Below, piece after piece: positions 6,237 through 9,699 of a stretch of DNA of 9,699 nt (within the stretch, counting starts at the first letter, position 1; each line of letters opens with the position of its first letter). This DNA comes from Bacillota bacterium (GTDB taxonomy: Bacteria; Bacillota; DTU065). Position numbers and translations under genes: made by a program. The DNA lies in contig DUTE01000433.1 of assembly GCA_012842235.1 (NCBI GenBank), positions 1-9,699 of the forward strand. Direction: 5' to 3'. The notes below the pieces were generated by a model that saw only the letters and a program-made list of their open reading frames with translations, was not told where the DNA came from and ran no database searches.

Positions 6237-6932
6237 ATGACTGAAAAGAAAAAGCCGGGCAAAAATATATTGCCCGGCCTAACATTAATACTTCTAATAA
6301 TTGCGGTGGAGGTTTATTTTCCCTCTCTTGTTAACGAACAACTAAACAAAGCTATGTCTGTTTATTTTTATACAACAGAAAAACTTGATATTGGACACAA
6401 AACATGGCCAGCGGGGAAACTACTTATGGGCAACTTAAATAATTTTTTTATTGATGGTAGCCAGCTAGAAACTAAAAGGTTCAAGGTCTTAAAGCTTTTT
6501 ATGGAAGCAGATAAACTCAAAATATCCATGACTGACCTTTTGCTAAACGGGCACTTTAAGCCAATCAAAGGAACCGGAAGGATAGCCCTATCAATCAGTG
6601 AAAAAGAACTAGATCGTTATCTACACCGGTTTTTTATCGATGATCCCTATAATGAGATTCAATTTCGCTTGCTTTCTGATGGTCCAAGGGTAGAAGGAGT
6701 AAAAGATGGAGAATCGCTTTATCTAGACTGTATTTTTATTGTGGAAAAAAACCGTGTTATTGGACTTAGCCCACGCAAAATGGTTGTTTCTGGGTCAAAC
6801 AAGACAGCTATGGATAATTTAGAAAAAGTAGCCTCTTTTGCATTGGATCTAGGTAGTTTAGGTATTCCTTTTATTATTGATGAGTTATCGATTCAAGATG
6901 ATGTTTTGTATGTCTTTGGTTCGATTGAATGA
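6237..6932 (+). CDS. DUF2993 (LmeA-like) membrane-anchored protein of unknown function
   Basis: The 231-residue protein starts with a lysine-rich segment (MTEKKKPGKN) and one hydrophobic helix (about residues 11-28, LPGLTLILLIIAVEVYF), so it is probably anchored with the bulk outside the membrane. After FPSLVNEQLNKAM come repeated beta-type segments: KLLMGNLNNFFIDGSQL (about 61-77), then a 'DLLLNG...GTGRIALSISEKELDRYL' block (about 100-125), and a closing DELSIQDDVLYVFGSIE. This pattern fits DUF2993, whose mycobacterial member LmeA is involved in lipoglycan mannan maturation. The role in Firmicutes is not established and I do not infer one. The start ATG has GAGGG at 6225-6229, and the gene lies 14 bases after prfB, so it could be cotranscribed. 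Its first codons hold a strong hairpin. Confidence 0.72.
   Translation: MTEKKKPGKNILPGLTLILLIIAVEVYFPSLVNEQLNKAMSVYFYTTEKLDIGHKTWPAGKLLMGNLNNFFIDGSQLETKRFKVLKLFMEADKLKISMTDLLLNGHFKPIKGTGRIALSISEKELDRYLHRFFIDDPYNEIQFRLLSDGPRVEGVKDGESLYLDCIFIVEKNRVIGLSPRKMVVSGSNKTAMDNLEKVASFALDLGSLGIPFIIDELSIQDDVLYVFGSIE
6254..6278 (+). other. Strong GC-rich hairpin inside the start of the DUF2993 gene
   Basis: GCCGGGCAA (6254-6262) pairs perfectly with TTGCCCGGC (6270-6278) around a 7-base loop. It starts 17 bases after the ATG and encodes PGKNILPG. No T-run follows, so it is not a standard terminator. Its GC content stands out against the AT-rich surroundings. Confidence 0.6.
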
Positions 6933-6977
6933 CAAGGGCAGGAATTAACTGTTCTTTGTGGAAAACGTTCATAGAAA

Positions 6978-6988
6978 AGGTGGAGGTG
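6978..6988 (+). promoter_or_regulatory. Ribosome binding site deciding the cheW start
   Basis: AGGTGGAGGTG ends 5 bases before ATG 6994. It excludes the longer in-frame GTG at 6958, which has no comparable site and would add 12 residues not seen in the family. Confidence 0.75.
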
Positions 6989-6993
6989 TTTGT

Positions 6994-7479
6994 ATGTCGG
7001 TCACACAAAGCAAGAATCAAGTTGAAGATATACAAATAGTTGTCTTCAAGCTTGGTAAAGAGCTGTTTGCTTCTGATATACATCCAGTAAAAGAAATTAG
7101 AAGAGTAGATGAAATCACACCTGTACCTCAGGCTCCTGATTTTGTCGAAGGGATTATTAGTCTAAGAGGAGAAATTTACCCTATTATTGATCTAGGGATT
7201 CGTTTTGGTAAAGAAAGTAGAGAGATAACCAATGATAGTCGGATCATTGTCATAGATGTACCAGGGTCTCAATATGGGATGATTGTTGATTCTGTTATGG
7301 AGGTCCAAAGAGTAAAGGCAGACAACATAGAAGAAGCACCAGAACTTGTAGTTAGAGGATCCCAGAAATTCCTTCAAGGGGTAGTAAAAAAAGAGGACCA
7401 ACTTATTCTACTAGTAGATGTGGAAAAGATTCTCACTGAAGGAGAAAAGAAGGAACTTAAAGAGGCTGAAATGGCTTAA
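6994..7479 (+). CDS. cheW: CheW-type chemotaxis adaptor protein
   Basis: The protein is 161 residues long, the usual CheW size, and is a single SH3-like double-barrel CheW domain (about residues 12-150) with no membrane segment. CheW bridges chemoreceptors (MCPs) and the kinase CheA in the polar signalling array. Family blocks are VVFKLGKELFASDIHPVKEI (about 16-35), ITPVPQAPDFVEGIISLRGEIYPIIDL (about 41-67, the conserved 'P..P.fv.GiinlRG.ilPviDl' core), and the closing QLILLVDVEKIL. The acidic C-terminus (EGEKKELKEAEMA) is not conserved. No CheA or receptor gene is in view, so it is either a second CheW or the main chemotaxis cluster lies elsewhere. It is followed 31 bases later by a PilZ gene, a motility-related neighbour. 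Confidence 0.95.
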   Translation: MSVTQSKNQVEDIQIVVFKLGKELFASDIHPVKEIRRVDEITPVPQAPDFVEGIISLRGEIYPIIDLGIRFGKESREITNDSRIIVIDVPGSQYGMIVDSVMEVQRVKADNIEEAPELVVRGSQKFLQGVVKKEDQLILLVDVEKILTEGEKKELKEAEMA

Positions 7480-7510
7480 AGCTTGTGGGCTTGGGTTGGA
7501 GGGTATAAAT

Positions 7511-8263
7511 ATGGCAATAAAACTCAATATCAACCAGCGTGTTCAGCTGCGTTGCGATGCTTTGGAGAGAGATGGTAAAAGACACTATTATTCAAGCCGC
7601 ATAGAGGAAGAAGATGCTGATTTTCTCTACATAGCAGAACCTTTAGATGGAACTGTTCCTGTTTATATTCCCATTGGTGAGACTGTAGAGGTTGTCTTTA
7701 ACGATGAAAAAGGCACCTATCATTTTCAAACGGTAGTATTAGGGCGAGTTGATCGGAATATCCGTTTACTCCGTTTAGCAAAACCACATACAGTCGAAAA
7801 AACAAATCGTCGTGATTATTTTCGCTTGCAAGTCTTTATTCCTTTTACATTTAAAATCTTACCCGAAGAAAAATATCGGTATGGTTATCCCAAAACACCT
7901 GATGCAATGAAAGCTACAGTTTTAAGACCACAGATAACTGAGGATGAAGCTAGTAGACTTGATGGTGTAATTAAAGATATAAGTGGAGGCGGTGTATTAG
8001 TTGCTGTCTCTGAAAAGGTAGGGCTTAAAGTTGGCGATTATTTAGAGATGTGGCTACCCCTTGGTTATGAAGAGGAACCAATATATCTTTGGGGTGAGGT
8101 TGTAAGAACAATGCCCAATCCAGATGCGACAAAATGGGATCAGGATGTAGGCGTGTTTTTTAGCAAGATAAACGAAAGAGATCGCGATAAGATAATCGCT
8201 CATATACTTAATCTGCAACGTGATCTTTTACAAAGAGGAGCATTGCAGTCAGAAAATGACTAG
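7511..8263 (+). CDS. PilZ-domain c-di-GMP receptor of the YcgR/YpfA flagellar-brake type
   Basis: This is a 250-residue cytoplasmic protein of two domains. The N-terminal part (about 1-95) resembles the YcgR-type N-domain found before PilZ, and the PilZ domain (about 97-240) carries both c-di-GMP motifs: RxxxR in NRRDYFR (R101 and R105) and D/NxSxxG in DISGGG (156-161). Proteins of this layout, such as E. coli YcgR and Bacillus YpfA, slow or stop the flagellar motor when c-di-GMP is high. The start is ATG 7511, with GGAGGG (7498-7503) 7 bases upstream; a longer reading frame beginning inside cheW has no such site. It sits 31 bases after cheW, so chemotaxis and c-di-GMP input are probably expressed together. 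Both binding motifs are intact. Confidence 0.93.
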   Translation: MAIKLNINQRVQLRCDALERDGKRHYYSSRIEEEDADFLYIAEPLDGTVPVYIPIGETVEVVFNDEKGTYHFQTVVLGRVDRNIRLLRLAKPHTVEKTNRRDYFRLQVFIPFTFKILPEEKYRYGYPKTPDAMKATVLRPQITEDEASRLDGVIKDISGGGVLVAVSEKVGLKVGDYLEMWLPLGYEEEPIYLWGEVVRTMPNPDATKWDQDVGVFFSKINERDRDKIIAHILNLQRDLLQRGALQSEND

Positions 8264-8264
8264 A

Positions 8265-8288
8265 AGGACTGCCACCTAGGGCAGTCCT
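8265..8288 (+). terminator. Intercistronic hairpin after the PilZ gene
   Basis: AGGACTGCC (8265-8273) pairs perfectly with GGCAGTCCT (8280-8288) around ACCTAG, one base after the PilZ stop. Only ATTTGC follows, so the T-run is too poor for an efficient terminator. It may be a weak terminator or an mRNA-processing or stabilising structure between the two genes. Confidence 0.45.
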
Positions 8289-8309
8289 ATTTGCTAGGGA
8301 GGTAAATAT

Positions 8310-9699
8310 ATGAAAAAAGGAGCGACCTGGATTGTTATACTTGGTGTGATCTGTGCAATTTTGGGGATTATAGGACGCTTAAAGATTGAAAAAGCAGATA
8401 ATACAGTGTTATTAGTATTAGATGGCGAAGCTTTATGGGAATATGCAAAAAGCCATGACTACCAAGTAGAGAACCTATTACCAGATCTTTCTTTCAGCCA
8501 AATAAAGGCTTTAGCAGTACCTGAAACTAAGATATGGCAAGCAGCGTCTAAAAAAGAAATAACCGTTATTCCAGGTTCATATCTTTTGCTCTCGGAGATC
8601 AGAAATTTGCCTCCAATAGATCCTCGGAAATTATATATAAACGAGATTGTTAGCGGCCCTATAAGTAAGAGAATGAAGCTTATGGGCGAAAGTTTTGCTT
8701 ACCAAGACAGCCTTATTTGGGAGTTTTCAAGTGAATATGAGGTGCCAACTACAAGAAGGAAAGAAGCAACTCGTGAACCTACAATATCACTGTGGGAAGA
8801 GGCAATTTATCCTAACTATAAGATGATTGAGACTCTGAAAGCTTCTGACTATAGTATTGTTGCTCGTATCCAGAATCCTTATGTAAATAATAAGGATGTT
8901 ATTGAATATGTTATTAATCAATGGCCTTCTGATTCAAATCTAGTCATTTTTCAAGGTAAAGAGGTCTTAGGTTATCCTCAACATCTGAAAGAAGCCGCAG
9001 ATCTTCTTGAAGGCAAAACTTGGGGTTTTATCGAATTTGCCAACCAATATGGTGAAAAAGAGCTCGCACGGCTTACAGATTATAATCTAGTGCGTGTCCA
9101 CAGTATTACTCCCAAAGAGATGGAGCGAATAGATCCCCAAAAAGCACACGAAAGATATCTTCGTGCTGTTCGTGAACGGGGGGCGAGGGTTTTATATCTG
9201 CGTCCTTTTGAATTCTTAAGTTGGGAGGAAAATCTAGTAAGAATTTCTATTTTAAAAGATGGTTTAGAAGAAGAAGGTTTCCAACTAGGAGAACCAAAAC
9301 CAAAGCCATTTTTTAAAAGTTCTTTTTGGCTCTTTTGGCCAGTATTGTTAGGAATCGTGGTATGTGGTATAGAGCTTATGCATCTTCTAGGTTTTAAAAA
9401 TAGAAGTTCTGTTTATACTGCGTTTGTTGCCTTAGTAGCTATAACCATACTATACTTAAAGGGTTATACAGTTTTGGCTAGACAGGTTTCGGCTTTTGGA
9501 GCAGCAGTTGTCTTTCCTACTTTAGCAATAGGCAAAGTAGCAGAAGGGTTAAAAAATGGACGGAAAAATCTTGGCTATTTAGTTTTGACTGTTCTTGGCT
9601 ATACCTTTGTTGGTGTACTATTTCTAACAGCATCACTATTAGATCTAAGGTTTGTAATAAAAGTAGAGCAGTTTTTAGGTGTTAAGCTAATGCATATTC
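8310..9699 (+). CDS. DUF5693-like multi-pass membrane protein, C-terminus beyond the window
   Basis: The frame is open to the last base, giving 463 complete codons from ATG 8310. GGGAGG lies 7 bases upstream (8297-8302). An N-terminal hydrophobic helix (about 5-22) is followed by a large, mostly polar region (about 30-335). Several membrane helices then follow (about 339-361, 366-384, 391-408 and 421-443), after a proline/lysine-rich segment. Patterns such as LLPDLSFSQIKALAVPE near residue 57, EANKTWGFIEF-like WGFIEFA near 240, RVHSI, and RYLRAVRERGARVLYLRPF near 290-310 fit the Firmicutes family DUF5693. The middle region has a fold-like alternation of strands and helices, but I see no catalytic motif. 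The family has no established function; from memory it is often near csaB, a pyruvyl transferase for cell-wall polymers, which would lie downstream if present. Confidence 0.75.
   Translation, partial: MKKGATWIVILGVICAILGIIGRLKIEKADNTVLLVLDGEALWEYAKSHDYQVENLLPDLSFSQIKALAVPETKIWQAASKKEITVIPGSYLLLSEIRNLPPIDPRKLYINEIVSGPISKRMKLMGESFAYQDSLIWEFSSEYEVPTTRRKEATREPTISLWEEAIYPNYKMIETLKASDYSIVARIQNPYVNNKDVIEYVINQWPSDSNLVIFQGKEVLGYPQHLKEAADLLEGKTWGFIEFANQYGEKELARLTDYNLVRVHSITPKEMERIDPQKAHERYLRAVRERGARVLYLRPFEFLSWEENLVRISILKDGLEEEGFQLGEPKPKPFFKSSFWLFWPVLLGIVVCGIELMHLLGFKNRSSVYTAFVALVAITILYLKGYTVLARQVSAFGAAVVFPTLAIGKVAEGLKNGRKNLGYLVLTVLGYTFVGVLFLTASLLDLRFVIKVEQFLGVKLMHI

Noticed and set aside
6958..6993. 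A longer cheW starting at GTG 6958
   Set aside because: No ribosome binding site at a suitable distance, and AGGTGGAGGTG points clearly to ATG 6994.
7418..7510. A longer PilZ gene starting inside cheW
   Set aside because: The added residues are basic shadow translation of the cheW end; GGAGGG before ATG 7511 and the family-like N-terminus favour the shorter form.
1..9699. Mobile elements, CRISPR repeats, tRNA, rRNA or attachment sites
   Set aside because: I saw no transposase, integrase, regularly spaced repeats, cloverleaf or rRNA-like sequence; the gene content and order are those of a stable core chromosome region.

Overview
The window reads as a chromosomal segment from a low-GC, motile, Gram-positive bacterium of the Firmicutes, most likely in the Clostridia. 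The evidence is AT-rich sequence with strong AGGAGG-type ribosome binding sites and many GTG/TTG starts, the gene order fliD-fliS-fliT-like-hpf-secA-prfB (the arrangement known from Bacillus and many Clostridia), a long-form hibernation factor, and a final gene that looks like the Firmicutes DUF5693 membrane family. I cannot name the genus. All genes are on the + strand.

Layout: (1) 1-1013, the end of a flagellar late operon: the C-terminal tail of the filament cap FliD, the flagellin chaperone FliS, and a small coiled-coil FliT/FlgN-like protein overlapping fliS by 8 bp, closed by a 15-bp perfect hairpin. (2) 1014-1481, a free-standing cold-shock protein gene with its own candidate promoter, a structured leader and a strong terminator. 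The leader region also carries three phased Spo0A-box-like repeats. (3) 1543-2185, long-form hpf, whose ribosome binding site sits in a predicted hairpin, with its own terminator. (4) 2287-6222, secA (TTG start, extended -10 promoter upstream) followed 12 bp later by prfB, which is read through the classic CTT-TGA +1 programmed frameshift. (5) 6237-9699, closely spaced genes for a membrane-anchored DUF2993 protein, a CheW adaptor, a PilZ/YcgR-type c-di-GMP receptor and a multi-pass DUF5693 protein cut by the window end.

Functionally the segment joins motility (filament cap and chaperones, CheW signalling, c-di-GMP flagellar brake) with core growth functions (protein export, translation termination, ribosome hibernation, cold-shock RNA chaperone). 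Most of it is a conserved housekeeping neighbourhood. I found no mobile element, CRISPR array, tRNA, rRNA or obvious new defence or biosynthetic system. The items most worth a second look are regulatory: the Spo0A-like boxes and leader of csp, the hairpin over the hpf ribosome binding site, the 9-bp hairpin inside the first codons of the DUF2993 gene, and the DUF2993-cheW-PilZ-DUF5693 gene grouping.
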